Source: Candidatus Nanopelagicus limnes
Lineage (GTDB): Bacteria > Actinomycetota > Actinomycetes > Nanopelagicales > Nanopelagicaceae
Assembly (NCBI RefSeq): GCF_002287885.2
Contig: NZ_CP016768.2
Location: forward strand, 992,001-1,056,000
Direction: 5' to 3'
Length of the DNA: 64,000 bases
Shown: positions 18,876-27,246 of the stretch, one piece after another
How the letters are laid out: each line of letters begins with the position of its first letter
Numbering within the stretch: position 1 is the stretch's first letter
Translations under genes and position numbers: made by a program
Notes under the pieces: generated by a model
What the model saw: the letters and a program-made list of their open reading frames with translations, nothing else
Told to the model about the DNA's origin: nothing
Databases searched by the model: none

Positions 18876-19142
18876 TTATGCGCTACGGCGCTTTAAGCGA
18901 CGACGCTCACGTTCAGATAATCCACCCCAAATTCCAAACCGCTCATCATGAGCTAGGGCGTACTCCAAACACTCAGCACGAACCTCACAGGAAAGGCAGA
19001 CACGCTTTGCCTCACGGGTTGAGCCACCCTTCTCAGGAAAGAATGCTTCTGGATCGGTCTGAGCGCACAATGCGCGCTCCTGCCAAGAAAGTTGTTCTGA
19101 GGAAACTACAAGGGCTGCTAGCTCTGCACGCTGATCTGACAT
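18876..19142 (-). CDS. whiB2: WhiB-family iron-sulfur regulator, WhiB2/WhmD-like
   Basis: 88 residues with [4Fe-4S] ligands C26, C49, C52 and C58, the GIWGG turn (70-74), and the basic tail RERRRLKRRSA. The SWQERALCAQTDPEAFFPEKGG stretch and neighbouring phosphomannomutase and glycosyltransferase genes point to WhiB2/WhmD, needed for septation and sporulation-type division in actinobacteria. An AGGAG Shine-Dalgarno lies near the ATG and a good promoter 70-100 bases upstream, unlike the leaderless genes nearby. Confidence 0.9.
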   Translation of the reverse strand: MSDQRAELAALVVSSEQLSWQERALCAQTDPEAFFPEKGGSTREAKRVCLSCEVRAECLEYALAHDERFGIWGGLSERERRRLKRRSA

Positions 19143-19211
19143 ATCTCTCCTATGTACTCATCCGATGTAACTGGATTACCTAAGGGCCAGGGTGTGCCCA
19201 CTACTGGGATA

Positions 19212-19240
19212 ATTACACGCTTGTAACTCGATTAAGTCAA
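19212..19240 (-). promoter_or_regulatory. Sigma-70-type promoter of whiB2
   Basis: On the minus strand, -35 TTGACT (19240-19235) and -10 TGTAAT (19217-19212) are separated by 17 bases. The predicted start gives a leader of about 65 bases carrying an AGGAG ribosome-binding site. Confidence 0.6.
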
Positions 19241-19266
19241 GTTGAGATTGGGCAAATTGGGTAAAT

Positions 19267-20238
19267 TTAAAAGCCCAAATAATTGGTCAAGACCACCATT
19301 CCAGCCTGAATTTGGGCCCCTGGCGCGATTATTGAGTCAATTATTTTGCAATTACTACCTATTTTTGCCCCACTACCAATAATTGAACCACTAATTTGGC
19401 AATTACTCTCAACTACAACTTCAGTTTCAATTACTGATCCATTACTTATCACACAACCACTACCTATCTTCGCCGATGGTGAAATTAAGTTATCACCTGC
19501 ATGATTTGGTGTGGCAGATGAGTGAATCACTCCAGTAATTAAATCAGCTGATGCCTTAACTAGGGCAGCTGGAGTGCCAATATCTAACCAGTAAGAGTTA
19601 TCTAGGTAACCAAAGACTTTTGCATTAGTAGCAAGAAGATTTGGGAATGTTTCCCGCTCCACACTAACTACTTTATCTTGTGGAATTTGATCAATTATCT
19701 GCCGATTAAAAATATAACAGCCAGCATTTATTAGATTGCTGATGGGATTCTCCATCTTCTCAAGGAAAGATTTAACCTGCTTATTCTCTAATAACTCAAC
19801 ACAGCCATAAGCTCTGGCATCTTCAACTTGAGTTAAATACAAAGTGATATCTGCTTGGTTTTTCTTATGAAACTCTAATTGCCCAGCTAAATTATGCCCG
19901 CTTAATACATCTCCATTGAAGATTACAACCTGATCACAATCTGCTAATAAATTGGCTGCATTTCTTATGCCACCGCCAGTACCAAGTGCACTCTTTTCAA
20001 CTGCATACTTAATTTTGATTCCAAATCTTTCGCCATTGCCAAAGTAAGGCTCAAAAAGCTCAGATTTATAGGAGGTGGCTAAAACAATCTCGGCGATTCC
20101 AGCATCTGCTGCTTTTCTAATTTGGTGTTCGGTAAATGGCACACCTGCAACTTGCAGCATCGGTTTTGGAGTTTTTAAAGTAAGTGGCAGCAGGCGTGTG
20201 CCCATTCCGCCTACTAATAAAATTGCGCTAGTACTCAT
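19267..20238 (-). CDS. Sugar-1-phosphate nucleotidylyltransferase, probably mannose-1-phosphate guanylyltransferase
   Basis: 323 residues. The N-terminal nucleotidyltransferase domain starts with GGMGTRLLPLTLKTPKPM, the NTP-binding signature, and has FNGDV metal and LDIGTP motifs. Hexapeptide (left-handed beta-helix) repeats lie at about 245-310. In Mycobacterium the equivalent gene beside whiB2 and manB makes GDP-mannose, so that product is favoured; glucose-1-P thymidylyl- or uridylyltransferase activity cannot be excluded from sequence alone. Its ATG overlaps the dapC stop by four bases. Confidence 0.8.
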   Translation of the reverse strand: MSTSAILLVGGMGTRLLPLTLKTPKPMLQVAGVPFTEHQIRKAADAGIAEIVLATSYKSELFEPYFGNGERFGIKIKYAVEKSALGTGGGIRNAANLLADCDQVVIFNGDVLSGHNLAGQLEFHKKNQADITLYLTQVEDARAYGCVELLENKQVKSFLEKMENPISNLINAGCYIFNRQIIDQIPQDKVVSVERETFPNLLATNAKVFGYLDNSYWLDIGTPAALVKASADLITGVIHSSATPNHAGDNLISPSAKIGSGCVISNGSVIETEVVVESNCQISGSIIGSGAKIGSNCKIIDSIIAPGAQIQAGMVVLTNYLGF

Positions 20239-21338
20239 GATTTAATCCGCGCTGCTGCTTTATCAATATTTTCATCAGTTGCAGTTAGTGCAATTCGCAC
20301 AAAATTATCACTGCCATAAAAGGCACCAGGGGTTACTAAAATTCCGAGCTGAGCAAAGTAATCAACGGTTTTATACCCATCCTCACCTCTGGTGCACCAG
20401 ATATATAACCCAGCCTCGCTATATTCAATTTTAAAACCTTGGCTAAGCAATGCTGCTTTTAAAGTTTGGCGGCGAGCGCGGTAGCGAGCTGCCTGCTCTT
20501 TTACATGAACCTCATCAGATAATGCTGTGATCATCGCTTGCTGTACTGGCAGCGGCACCATCAAACCAGCATGCTTTCTAACCTGCCTGATCTGATCAAT
20601 TAACTTGCTATCGCCCACTACAAAGCCTGCGCGATATCCGGCTAAGTTAGATCGTTTTGAAAGTGAAAGTACGGCAAGTAAGCCGGTGTTATCTCCATTA
20701 GCTAAGGCCAAAATCGATTTAGCATTCTCTGCAAAACTTAAATAACACTCATCACTTGCAATAATTGAATTATTTTTACGCACCCAAGTAATACAAGCTT
20801 TTAATTCTTCATCACTTTGCACCTGACCTGTTGGGTTTGAAGGTGAGTTAAGCCAGGCTAAATCTGCCGTGGGCCAAGTGCTGGCATCAATCTCTACTGG
20901 AATCCCTTGGGCTGAAGCCATCATTGCGCTGACTAGATAGGTTGGATATGCCACCTTTGGATACAAAACTTTTTTACTTTGTAAGAAGGTTGGAAGTAAT
21001 GCAATAAATTCCTTTGAGCCAATTGAGGGTAAGACATCAAACTCACCAGTTACACCTAAATGTTTAATCGACCAGGTTCGAATTGCATCCTGTAACTCTT
21101 TGGTGCCAGCAACAACTGGATAACTTGGTGAGTTGCTTGCAGCCGTTAGTGAATCTTGAATAAATTTTGGTGTTGGATCAACTGGAGTTCCTTGGGATAA
21201 ATCAATGAAGCCGCCCGAGTATTTTTTTGCTTTCTCACCATAGGGCGCCAAAAGATCCCAGGGGAAATCTGGCAGTTTCAGGTGCGGCCTACTTTTCTTG
21301 TGGTGGAAGAGCTGCAACCGTTTGGTGATCTTTTCCAA
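20235..21338 (-). CDS. dapC: Succinyldiaminopimelate transaminase DapC
   Basis: A PLP-dependent class I aminotransferase of the actinobacterial DapC type: LPDFPWDLLAPYG start, DLSQGTPVDPTP, SPSNPTGQV, DECYLS and the SLSKRSNLAGYR lysine region. It makes N-succinyl-LL-diaminopimelate for lysine and peptidoglycan; dapD is at 35253. The start is uncertain. TTG at 21338 overlaps the ferredoxin gene by 50 bases and gives 367 residues. Homologues begin just before LPDFPW, so an in-frame CTG at 21281, seven bases after an AGG, is a credible alternative. Confidence 0.9.
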   Translation of the reverse strand: MEKITKRLQLFHHKKSRPHLKLPDFPWDLLAPYGEKAKKYSGGFIDLSQGTPVDPTPKFIQDSLTAASNSPSYPVVAGTKELQDAIRTWSIKHLGVTGEFDVLPSIGSKEFIALLPTFLQSKKVLYPKVAYPTYLVSAMMASAQGIPVEIDASTWPTADLAWLNSPSNPTGQVQSDEELKACITWVRKNNSIIASDECYLSFAENAKSILALANGDNTGLLAVLSLSKRSNLAGYRAGFVVGDSKLIDQIRQVRKHAGLMVPLPVQQAMITALSDEVHVKEQAARYRARRQTLKAALLSQGFKIEYSEAGLYIWCTRGEDGYKTVDYFAQLGILVTPGAFYGSDNFVRIALTATDENIDKAAARIKS

Positions 21339-21609
21339 TCGGACCTAACTTTGCAGCACCGCCTGGGGATCCAATCTCAACAAAAAATTTAGTATTAACC
21401 TCGCTGTATTCCTTCCATTGCGAAGGAACATCATCCTCATAGTAAATAGCTTCTACTGGGCAGACTGGTTCACATGCTCCGCAATCAACACACTCATCAG
21501 GTTGGATATAAAGCATTCGATCACCCTCATAGATGCAATCAACAGGGCATTCTTCAATGCAAGATTTATCTTTAACATCAACACATGGTTGAGCAATTAT
21601 GTAGGTCAC
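21289..21609 (-). CDS. fdxA: 7Fe ferredoxin FdxA type
   Basis: 106 residues from GTG at 21609, chosen because AAGGAG lies five bases upstream and ferredoxins of this class start MTYxIAQPC. By analogy with 7Fe ferredoxins, C9, C17 and C50 hold the [3Fe-4S] cluster and C21, C40, C43 and C46 the [4Fe-4S] cluster; C25 is free. It is a small soluble electron carrier. The linkage to dapC is standard in actinobacteria and probably reflects position, not shared chemistry. Confidence 0.93.
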   Translation of the reverse strand: MTYIIAQPCVDVKDKSCIEECPVDCIYEGDRMLYIQPDECVDCGACEPVCPVEAIYYEDDVPSQWKEYSEVNTKFFVEIGSPGGAAKLGPIGKDHQTVAALPPQEK

Positions 21610-21701
21610 GCTTCTCCTTACAGTTTTATCTGCCGAATAGGTAGACAATACTGCCATTAACTATTGGTCTTTTGTGGGCTGAGTTTAATCGAGGGGGTCA
21701 A

Positions 21702-21884
21702 GTGCAGCCATCTACGGCACAAGTAGGTCAGCGAGTCAGTATTCGCCTGCATGATCCTGCTGGTGGTTATCGGGATATTCTCGGTGTTTTAGAGAGTGAA
21801 AACACAGTTCGAAAAAAGGATGGCACCGTGGTCATCTTCGACCCAGCAAAGATTGCACTCTGGAAGGTTGTGCCGAGTAAATGA
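21702..21884 (+). CDS. Small SH3-like protein resembling the N-terminal domain of an actinobacterial GNAT acetyltransferase
   Basis: 60 residues from GTG at 21702, with GAGGGGG six bases upstream; an upstream in-frame TTG lacks such a site. The sequence VGQRVSIRLHDPAGG, a DILGVLES strand, RKKDG and KIALWKVVP fits the beta-barrel domain that precedes a GNAT domain in proteins encoded divergently from ferredoxin in other actinobacteria. Here the acetyltransferase part is absent and cysS follows with a four-base overlap. Either a stand-alone remnant or a domain kept for another job. Confidence 0.6.
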   Translation: MQPSTAQVGQRVSIRLHDPAGGYRDILGVLESENTVRKKDGTVVIFDPAKIALWKVVPSK

Positions 21885-23278
21885 GTAACGAAGAGATATC
21901 ACTCTTTGACACCAAAAGTAGGCAGTTACAACCACTAACTAGTAGCGATGGAAAAAAATTAAGAATTTATAGTTGTGGCCCAACGGTTTATCGAGATGCT
22001 CATGTTGGCAATATGCGCACATTTCTGCTGGGAGATTTAATCACTAGATTAGCCAAGCAACTTGGGCACAAAGTCGAGTTTATTCAAAACATCACAGATG
22101 TTGGACATATGTCTGAGGATTTTGTTGAAGATAAAATATTAGCCCAAGCAAAAGCTGAATCTAAGGATCCATTTGAGATAGCAAGAATCTATGAAGATAG
22201 ATTTCATAAAGATTTAGCACATTTAAACATTAGTCCTGCTGATAAGTATCCAAAGGCAAGTGAGTGCATAGATTTAATGCACGAGTTGATTACCTTGTTA
22301 ATCTCAAAAAATCATGCCTATGTTGGTAGCGATAATTGTGTTTACTTTGCAGCGCAATCATTTGATACTTACGGTGCTATTAGTGGGAACAGATTGGATT
22401 CACTAAAGCCTGGTCATCGCTTTGAATACACCGAAGATGGCGCCAAAAGATTTCATGCAGATTGGGCGCTTTGGAAAGCAGCGGGTGAGCGCAAGGAAAT
22501 GATTTGGGATTCACCGTGGGGCCCAGGATTTCCGGGTTGGCATGTTGAATGTTCTGCAATGTCATTACATTATTTAGATGAGTTTGTTGATCTGCATCTT
22601 GGTGGCATCGATTTAAGATTTCCGCATCATGAAGATGAGCGAGCTCAATCAAACTGCGCAATAGGTAAAGAATCAGTTGCACTTTGGGTGCACGGTGAAC
22701 ACTTGCTATTTGAGGGTAGGAAAATGGCAAAAAGTACTGGCAATGTTGTGTTGGTATCTGATTTGATTTCTAAACACATTGATCCACTAGCACTTCGCTT
22801 ATGCTTTTTAGAGAATAGATATAGAAGTCAGATGGATTTAAGTTGGGATAGTTTAAAGGCAGCTCATTTACTACTTCAAAGATGGCGGGAAAAAATACAA
22901 ATATGGCAAAAGGATGCAACAGTTGATCAAATAAATGCCAATGAGCTCATCGCTGAAGTTATTGCAGATTTTAGGCAAGATCTTGATACTCCACGTGCCT
23001 TGCAAAAACTACGTACTATTGAAAAATCTGAAGATATAAAGGATTCAACTAAATTTAAAGTTTTCTCAAGCTTGGATAATCTCTTTGGATTAAATCTATT
23101 GACGGTGAGTACTAAGAAGGATTTAGATCAACTTTCGAAGGGATTACTTGAAAAAAGAGCTTTAGCAAGAAGCTCAGGAGATTTTGTCGAGAGTGATCGC
23201 TTACGTGATGAACTTGTAAAGCTAGGTATTACTGTCAAAGATAATAAAGAGGGTCAAAGTTGGGATTGGTTGATTTAA
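21881..23278 (+). CDS. cysS: Cysteinyl-tRNA synthetase
   Basis: 465 residues. Class I signature HVGN (41-44), KMAKS (281-285) in place of KMSKS, and zinc ligands expected at C32, C224, H249 and E253. The full C-terminal region ending in an SDRLRDELVKLGI helix is present. This separates it from the shorter mycothiol ligase MshC, whose CGITPYDATH motif is also absent. It charges tRNA-Cys. Its neighbours (mycothiol deacetylase MshB, ferredoxin) make MshC a natural suspicion, but the sequence argues for CysRS, possibly of a divergent clade. Confidence 0.88.
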   Translation: MSNEEISLFDTKSRQLQPLTSSDGKKLRIYSCGPTVYRDAHVGNMRTFLLGDLITRLAKQLGHKVEFIQNITDVGHMSEDFVEDKILAQAKAESKDPFEIARIYEDRFHKDLAHLNISPADKYPKASECIDLMHELITLLISKNHAYVGSDNCVYFAAQSFDTYGAISGNRLDSLKPGHRFEYTEDGAKRFHADWALWKAAGERKEMIWDSPWGPGFPGWHVECSAMSLHYLDEFVDLHLGGIDLRFPHHEDERAQSNCAIGKESVALWVHGEHLLFEGRKMAKSTGNVVLVSDLISKHIDPLALRLCFLENRYRSQMDLSWDSLKAAHLLLQRWREKIQIWQKDATVDQINANELIAEVIADFRQDLDTPRALQKLRTIEKSEDIKDSTKFKVFSSLDNLFGLNLLTVSTKKDLDQLSKGLLEKRALARSSGDFVESDRLRDELVKLGITVKDNKEGQSWDWLI

Positions 23279-23598
23279 TTACTTTTTGATCGAGTAGTAA
23301 TCAAAGCTGTAACAATTGCAATAAAGCCACCTAGTAGAAAAAGATTTCCATAAGTATTTCCATAAACCAATAGCTCTTCACCATTTCCTGGCGTGCCTGC
23401 TCTTACAACTACCGCTAACCAGGCTGCTGCTGCATAAATTTGGTAGCGTAAATAAAAGAATCTTTGACCAACAACCTTTATTCCTAAATAAGTTAAAAGC
23501 AAAGATGTAAGGAAGCCAAATGGTGGTGTGAAGTTGTGCAGTAGTACGCCACAAAACCCAATAAGTGAGCCGAATAATAAAGCTTTAAGAAAATTCAT
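23275..23598 (-). CDS. Small four-helix membrane protein, DUF6113-like
   Basis: 107 residues, mostly hydrophobic, with about four membrane segments (roughly 5-22, 28-44, 53-66, 85-101). No catalytic motif. Position directly after mshB, whose stop codon its start overlaps, fits the DUF6113 family found there in other actinobacteria. Function unknown. Its stop overlaps the cysS stop. Confidence 0.6.
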   Translation of the reverse strand: MNFLKALLFGSLIGFCGVLLHNFTPPFGFLTSLLLTYLGIKVVGQRFFYLRYQIYAAAAWLAVVVRAGTPGNGEELLVYGNTYGNLFLLGGFIAIVTALITTRSKSN

Positions 23599-24467
23599 TA
23601 TTTAATTCCGGCAAATAAATCTAGCTCTCGCCCATTCTCATCTAGTGGTGATGCCACCTGACCTTTTACTAAGGTGTAGTACTCATCTCCCCGCACTGAA
23701 AGTCCTAAGTTATTAGAGAGAGCAAAAAATGGACCATCCACTGAGATTTGAGTGGCATGGGCTTTCATTGCAGCTAATTTCTGTGGGACATACTCAGGTG
23801 CCTTTACTACTGAAGTTACTAGTTCATCAGGCTTTGCGAAAGGTAAATCTTCAACGCTTTCTGCACCAAAGAAATCTGAGCCAACCTCTTTCATTTTATC
23901 TATTCCCATTTGAATAACAGACTTTGGAGTTGTGTTCCAATATATTTTCTCAATCTCCCAACCTTGTGTGCCAGAAATTTCGGCAGCACGCATAGCTACT
24001 TGATTGGCTTTTATATGATCTGGATGGCCGTAGCCGCCAAATTCATCATAGGTAATCAATACTTGTGGTTTTATCTCTAAAATTATTTTTACTAACTCAT
24101 TTGCTGCTTCATCCAAATTAGATTGCCAAAAAACATCCTTGCCTTCATTTTGTGGCGTGCCCATCATTCCACTGTCTCGCCACTTCTTATTTGGTGCACC
24201 TAAGAATCTAAAATCTGAAATTCCCAATTCATCCATTGCATTTTTCAATTCAATTTCACGGTGCTCACCCAATTTGTCATCTTGACTGCTCGCTAAATTT
24301 GCTAATTTTTCAATTAAAACTTCACCCTCTTCACCTCTTGTGCAGGTAACTAATGTGACTTCTACGCCATCTGCTGCATATTTCGCCATCGTTACACCAT
24401 TGTTGATGGTCTCATCATCTGGATGGGCATGAACTAATAACAATCTTTTTGATGAATTCACCCGCAC
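23598..24467 (-). CDS. mshB: N-acetyl-GlcN-inositol deacetylase MshB (mycothiol biosynthesis)
   Basis: 289 residues of the LmbE/PIG-L zinc deacetylase family. The HAHPDDE motif gives zinc ligands H15 and D18 (D17 as base), and YGHPDH supplies H151. It deacetylates the GlcNAc-inositol precursor of mycothiol, the actinobacterial thiol; the mycothiol-conjugate amidase Mca is the main alternative. GTG start; TATAGT lies six bases upstream, so the mRNA is probably leaderless. Divergent from the TetR regulator. Confidence 0.87.
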   Translation of the reverse strand: MRVNSSKRLLLVHAHPDDETINNGVTMAKYAADGVEVTLVTCTRGEEGEVLIEKLANLASSQDDKLGEHREIELKNAMDELGISDFRFLGAPNKKWRDSGMMGTPQNEGKDVFWQSNLDEAANELVKIILEIKPQVLITYDEFGGYGHPDHIKANQVAMRAAEISGTQGWEIEKIYWNTTPKSVIQMGIDKMKEVGSDFFGAESVEDLPFAKPDELVTSVVKAPEYVPQKLAAMKAHATQISVDGPFFALSNNLGLSVRGDEYYTLVKGQVASPLDENGRELDLFAGIK

Positions 24468-24479
24468 AATATAACTATA
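24468..24479 (-). promoter_or_regulatory. Predicted leaderless -10 element of mshB
   Basis: Minus-strand TATAGT, then TATATT, then GTG. This AT-rich stretch is back to back with the TetR-gene promoter. Confidence 0.5.
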
Positions 24480-24492
24480 AATCTTATAAAAA

Positions 24493-24528
24493 CTGACAAT
24501 CCATCAATTTACAGATTAGAATTAATGA
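24493..24528 (+). promoter_or_regulatory. Promoter of the TetR-family gene, predicted leaderless
   Basis: -35 CTGACA (24493-24498), 18-base spacer, -10 TAGAAT (24517-24522), then six bases to ATG at 24529. This is the best -35/-10 pair among the predicted leaderless starts. Confidence 0.6.
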
Positions 24529-25137
24529 ATGGTCGATGATAAGTCAGCACGATTACCTCGTGATGAACGTCGCGCTCAGCTACTTGTAGCAGCGCTAGAA
24601 GTTTTCACAGCAGCTGGATATCACTCCGCTGCAATGGATGAAATCGCAGATCGAGCAAATGTAAGCAAGCCAGTTTTGTATCAGCATTTTCCATCAAAAT
24701 TGGAGCTTTATCTTGCAGTACTAGATTTACATATTGATTCACTTGTATTTGCAATACAAAAAGCAATTGCATCAAACCGTGAGAACTCATCAAGAGTTGC
24801 AGCCACAGTTGAGGCCTACTTTGGATTCATTGATTCTGAAGGAGAAGCTTTCCGCTTACTTTTTGAAAGTGACATGAATCTAGAACCACAGGTTCGAGAA
24901 CGTCTAAACCGAATGACTTATGACTGTGCCGCTGCAGTAAGTGCAGTTATTTCTATAGATACCGGTTTAGGCAAGGAAGAGTCGATGATGCTGGCAGTTG
25001 GAATTATCGGAACAGTTCAAACAACAGCTCGGCATTGGTTAGATCGTGATGGCAAGATTGATCGTCAGCGAGCAACTGAATTGGTGATGAATTTAATTTG
25101 GCGGGGAATTTCTGGGTTCCCTAAATCACAATCCTAA
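24529..25137 (+). CDS. TetR-family transcriptional regulator
   Basis: 202 residues. N-terminal TetR helix-turn-helix (about 14-60) with AALEVFTAAGYHSAAMDEIA and VSKPVLYQHFPSK; helical ligand-binding domain after that. The order TetR then DUF3107 is conserved in actinobacteria (Rv3208/Rv3208A in Mycobacterium). The 61-bp gap to mshB could hold its operator, so autoregulation or control of mshB is possible, but no clear dyad is seen there. Confidence 0.9.
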   Translation: MVDDKSARLPRDERRAQLLVAALEVFTAAGYHSAAMDEIADRANVSKPVLYQHFPSKLELYLAVLDLHIDSLVFAIQKAIASNRENSSRVAATVEAYFGFIDSEGEAFRLLFESDMNLEPQVRERLNRMTYDCAAAVSAVISIDTGLGKEESMMLAVGIIGTVQTTARHWLDRDGKIDRQRATELVMNLIWRGISGFPKSQS

Positions 25138-25162
25138 ATTCGCAAACCATTGATGTAATAGA

Positions 25163-25174
25163 TAGAGTTAGAGC
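25163..25174 (+). promoter_or_regulatory. Predicted leaderless -10 element of the DUF3107 gene
   Basis: TAGAGT, then TAGAGC, then ATG at 25175. It lies only 25 bases after the TetR stop, so DUF3107 may have its own promoter as well as read-through. Confidence 0.45.
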
Positions 25175-25438
25175 ATGGCAACTACAAAATCAGCAGTTAA
25201 AGGTTCAAGTAAGACTGAGGTAAAGATTGGCATTTCAGATAGCACTCATGAAATTTATATTGAATGCTCAAGTTCTCAATCTGAAGTAATTGCAAAAGTA
25301 AATGATGCAATTAAAACATCCTCAGTTTTGGCACTAAGTGATGCAAAGGGCCGAGAGATTTTAGTTCCACACAATAAAATTAGTTATGTTGAAGTTGGCG
25401 AATCTGCTGACCGACGTGTTGGTTTTGCAAATCAATAA
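25175..25438 (+). CDS. DUF3107-family protein
   Basis: 87 residues. After a short polar N-terminus come the EVKIGISDSTHEI and KISYVEVGE segments typical of DUF3107, with the conserved end RRVGFA. A small soluble alpha/beta protein of unknown function, widely conserved in actinobacteria next to a TetR gene. Its stop abuts the stop of the convergent PHP gene. Confidence 0.85.
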   Translation: MATTKSAVKGSSKTEVKIGISDSTHEIYIECSSSQSEVIAKVNDAIKTSSVLALSDAKGREILVPHNKISYVEVGESADRRVGFANQ

Positions 25439-26284
25439 TTAGACGCTAACTACCCTTCGTTTATTTGCTCTAGCTTCTAACTTTTCCCACTGTTCAGGCA
25501 AGGTTGTGTACTCACCCAACAAATTTAGCTTTCCATTGCCATGGTAATCACTAGCGCCAGTCATAATTAAGTTGTTGTCTCGAGCCAACTCAATAAGTTG
25601 ATTTTTCTCATCCGGTGAGTGATCTCGATGATCAACCTCAATTCCATCTAAGCCAGCCTTAATCAATGAACCAAATGTTTCAATTGAGATTGTTCTACCC
25701 CTATGTGAAGCCATTGGATGAGCAATCACTGAAACTCCACCAGCATCTTTGATTAATTTTATTGCCACTTCAGGCGTCGGTGAATAATGTGAAACATAAT
25801 ATTTAGATTTGTTATGAAGCATTTGGGTAAATGCCTCATCTCGACTAGTAACAACTCCCTTTTTAACAAGTGCATCAGCTAAATGTGGCCTTCCTAAGGT
25901 TGCGCCATCTGCTAACTGTTCAAGGACATCTTCCATAGTTATATCGATGCCAGCTTCATTGATTCGAGCAATAATTTTTGCCATTCGGCCATGTCTATTC
26001 TCGCGAGTTTCTTCCATCGTTTTCATTAATTCAACATTTTGCGAATCAAATAGCAATCCTAAAATATGCACGCTAATTCCATCTGAAGTTTGGCAAGAGA
26101 TTTCAGCTCCTGGAACCAATGAAATTCCTGGCCTTAAAGCAGCGGTCGCCTCTTGCCAACCACTGACCGAATCATGATCGGTTAATCCAATTACTGAAAT
26201 GCCTGCAGCAAGTGCTTTATTAATTAATTGGGCAGGTGAATCTGTTCCATCACTGAAATTTGTGTGGGTGTGTAAATCAATCAT
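25439..26284 (-). CDS. PHP-domain phosphoesterase
   Basis: 281 residues from ATG at 26284, which overlaps the EamA stop and begins right at the conserved MIDLHTHTNFSDG motif (metal ligands H5, H7, D12). An upstream in-frame start would only add residues unlike the family. Further metal motifs are LTDHDS, AHPMASHRG and ASDYHG. It resembles the RNase AM / 3',5'-nucleoside bisphosphate phosphatase group (YciV/TrpH), which removes phosphate from pAp-type substrates or trims RNA 5' ends. Which substrate is used here is not shown by the sequence. Confidence 0.85.
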   Translation of the reverse strand: MIDLHTHTNFSDGTDSPAQLINKALAAGISVIGLTDHDSVSGWQEATAALRPGISLVPGAEISCQTSDGISVHILGLLFDSQNVELMKTMEETRENRHGRMAKIIARINEAGIDITMEDVLEQLADGATLGRPHLADALVKKGVVTSRDEAFTQMLHNKSKYYVSHYSPTPEVAIKLIKDAGGVSVIAHPMASHRGRTISIETFGSLIKAGLDGIEVDHRDHSPDEKNQLIELARDNNLIMTGASDYHGNGKLNLLGEYTTLPEQWEKLEARANKRRVVSV

Positions 26285-27182
26285 TTGATTTACTCTCAGG
26301 TTGATTTGAGCGCAATACAAATAATGTGCAGCCAAACAACAAGCCAATTATTCCTGGAATTGTGCCGGAAGGTGGTTGCTGTCCTAGCCAAGCAAATGCC
26401 AAAAGCGCACTTACTGGAACTTCAAAAAATACAACTAGAGATACAACTGCAGGAGATACCCGCTTTAATGTGAAGTTAAACAATGTATGGCCAAGAAATT
26501 GTGCGCCAATTATCAAGCCAGCAAGCAGTAACCATTGTGTTCCAGAGTATCCAGTTAAATTCGAGTCAGTTAAAAGCACTACGGGAAAAATTAAGATTGC
26601 GCATGTTGAATAGCAGACGGTTGTAAAAGTTGAAGTAGAAATAACTTTTTGAGCGCTGGCGCCAATTATCATGTATCCAGCACCTACTGCGCCACCAAAT
26701 ACTGCAAGCAAATCTCCCTGAAAAGCCCTAACGGAAATATTCAAATCAATTCCAGTAATTGCCACGACTGATAAAAAAGCAATTACCATTCCACCAATAG
26801 ATTTTTTCGGAATGTGACCGCCAGCTAACTTAATAAATAATGCTGCAAAAATTGGTTGAGTTGCAGTTAGAGCAACTCCGGTTGCAACACTTGTTAATTT
26901 CATAGCCCAGAAGAAACAAACAAAATGCGTTGCTAACAAGGTGCCAGCCAGTACTGACCACCGAATCGCATTTAATTGGGCCTTGGTTTTCCATTCACCG
27001 CGGGCGATAGCAAATGGCATCATCATTAATGCGCCTACTAAATTACGCCAGAAAATCATGGTTGGTATGGGCATTATCGCTTTGGCAATTATTGGACCAG
27101 AAGATCCGATACCGAGCACCCCAAGAATGAGGAAAGGAATATCCCGACCTGTTGGTAACTTGGTGTGGTCTTGATCTTTCAT
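26277..27182 (-). CDS. EamA/DMT-family transporter
   Basis: 301 residues, about ten membrane helices in two EamA repeats: FLILGVLGIGSSGPIIAKA at the start, an ATQPIFAAL loop in repeat one and VSLVVFFEVPVSALLA in repeat two. Drug/metabolite superfamily members export amino acids or metabolites; the substrate is unknown. It is co-transcribed with the PHP gene by overlap. TAGGTT six bases before the ATG predicts a leaderless transcript. Confidence 0.88.
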   Translation of the reverse strand: MKDQDHTKLPTGRDIPFLILGVLGIGSSGPIIAKAIMPIPTMIFWRNLVGALMMMPFAIARGEWKTKAQLNAIRWSVLAGTLLATHFVCFFWAMKLTSVATGVALTATQPIFAALFIKLAGGHIPKKSIGGMVIAFLSVVAITGIDLNISVRAFQGDLLAVFGGAVGAGYMIIGASAQKVISTSTFTTVCYSTCAILIFPVVLLTDSNLTGYSGTQWLLLAGLIIGAQFLGHTLFNFTLKRVSPAVVSLVVFFEVPVSALLAFAWLGQQPPSGTIPGIIGLLFGCTLFVLRSNQPESKSND

Positions 27183-27194
27183 GGGTAAAACCTA
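27183..27194 (-). promoter_or_regulatory. Predicted leaderless -10 element of the EamA gene
   Basis: Minus-strand TAGGTT, then TTACCC, then ATG; no Shine-Dalgarno. Confidence 0.5.
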
Positions 27195-27234
27195 TCGATA
27201 AATTAATTATTGTTATGAATCCATAGTGAGCCGA

Positions 27235-27246
27235 TACCCTTAGCCC
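27235..27246 (+). promoter_or_regulatory. Predicted leaderless -10 element of the MgtE-N/CBS gene
   Basis: TACCCT, then TAGCCC, then ATG at 27247; no Shine-Dalgarno. Confidence 0.5.

Noticed and set aside
21881-23278. Mycothiol ligase MshC
   Set aside because: The protein is full CysRS length with a C-terminal anticodon-type region and lacks the MshC CGITPYDATH motif.
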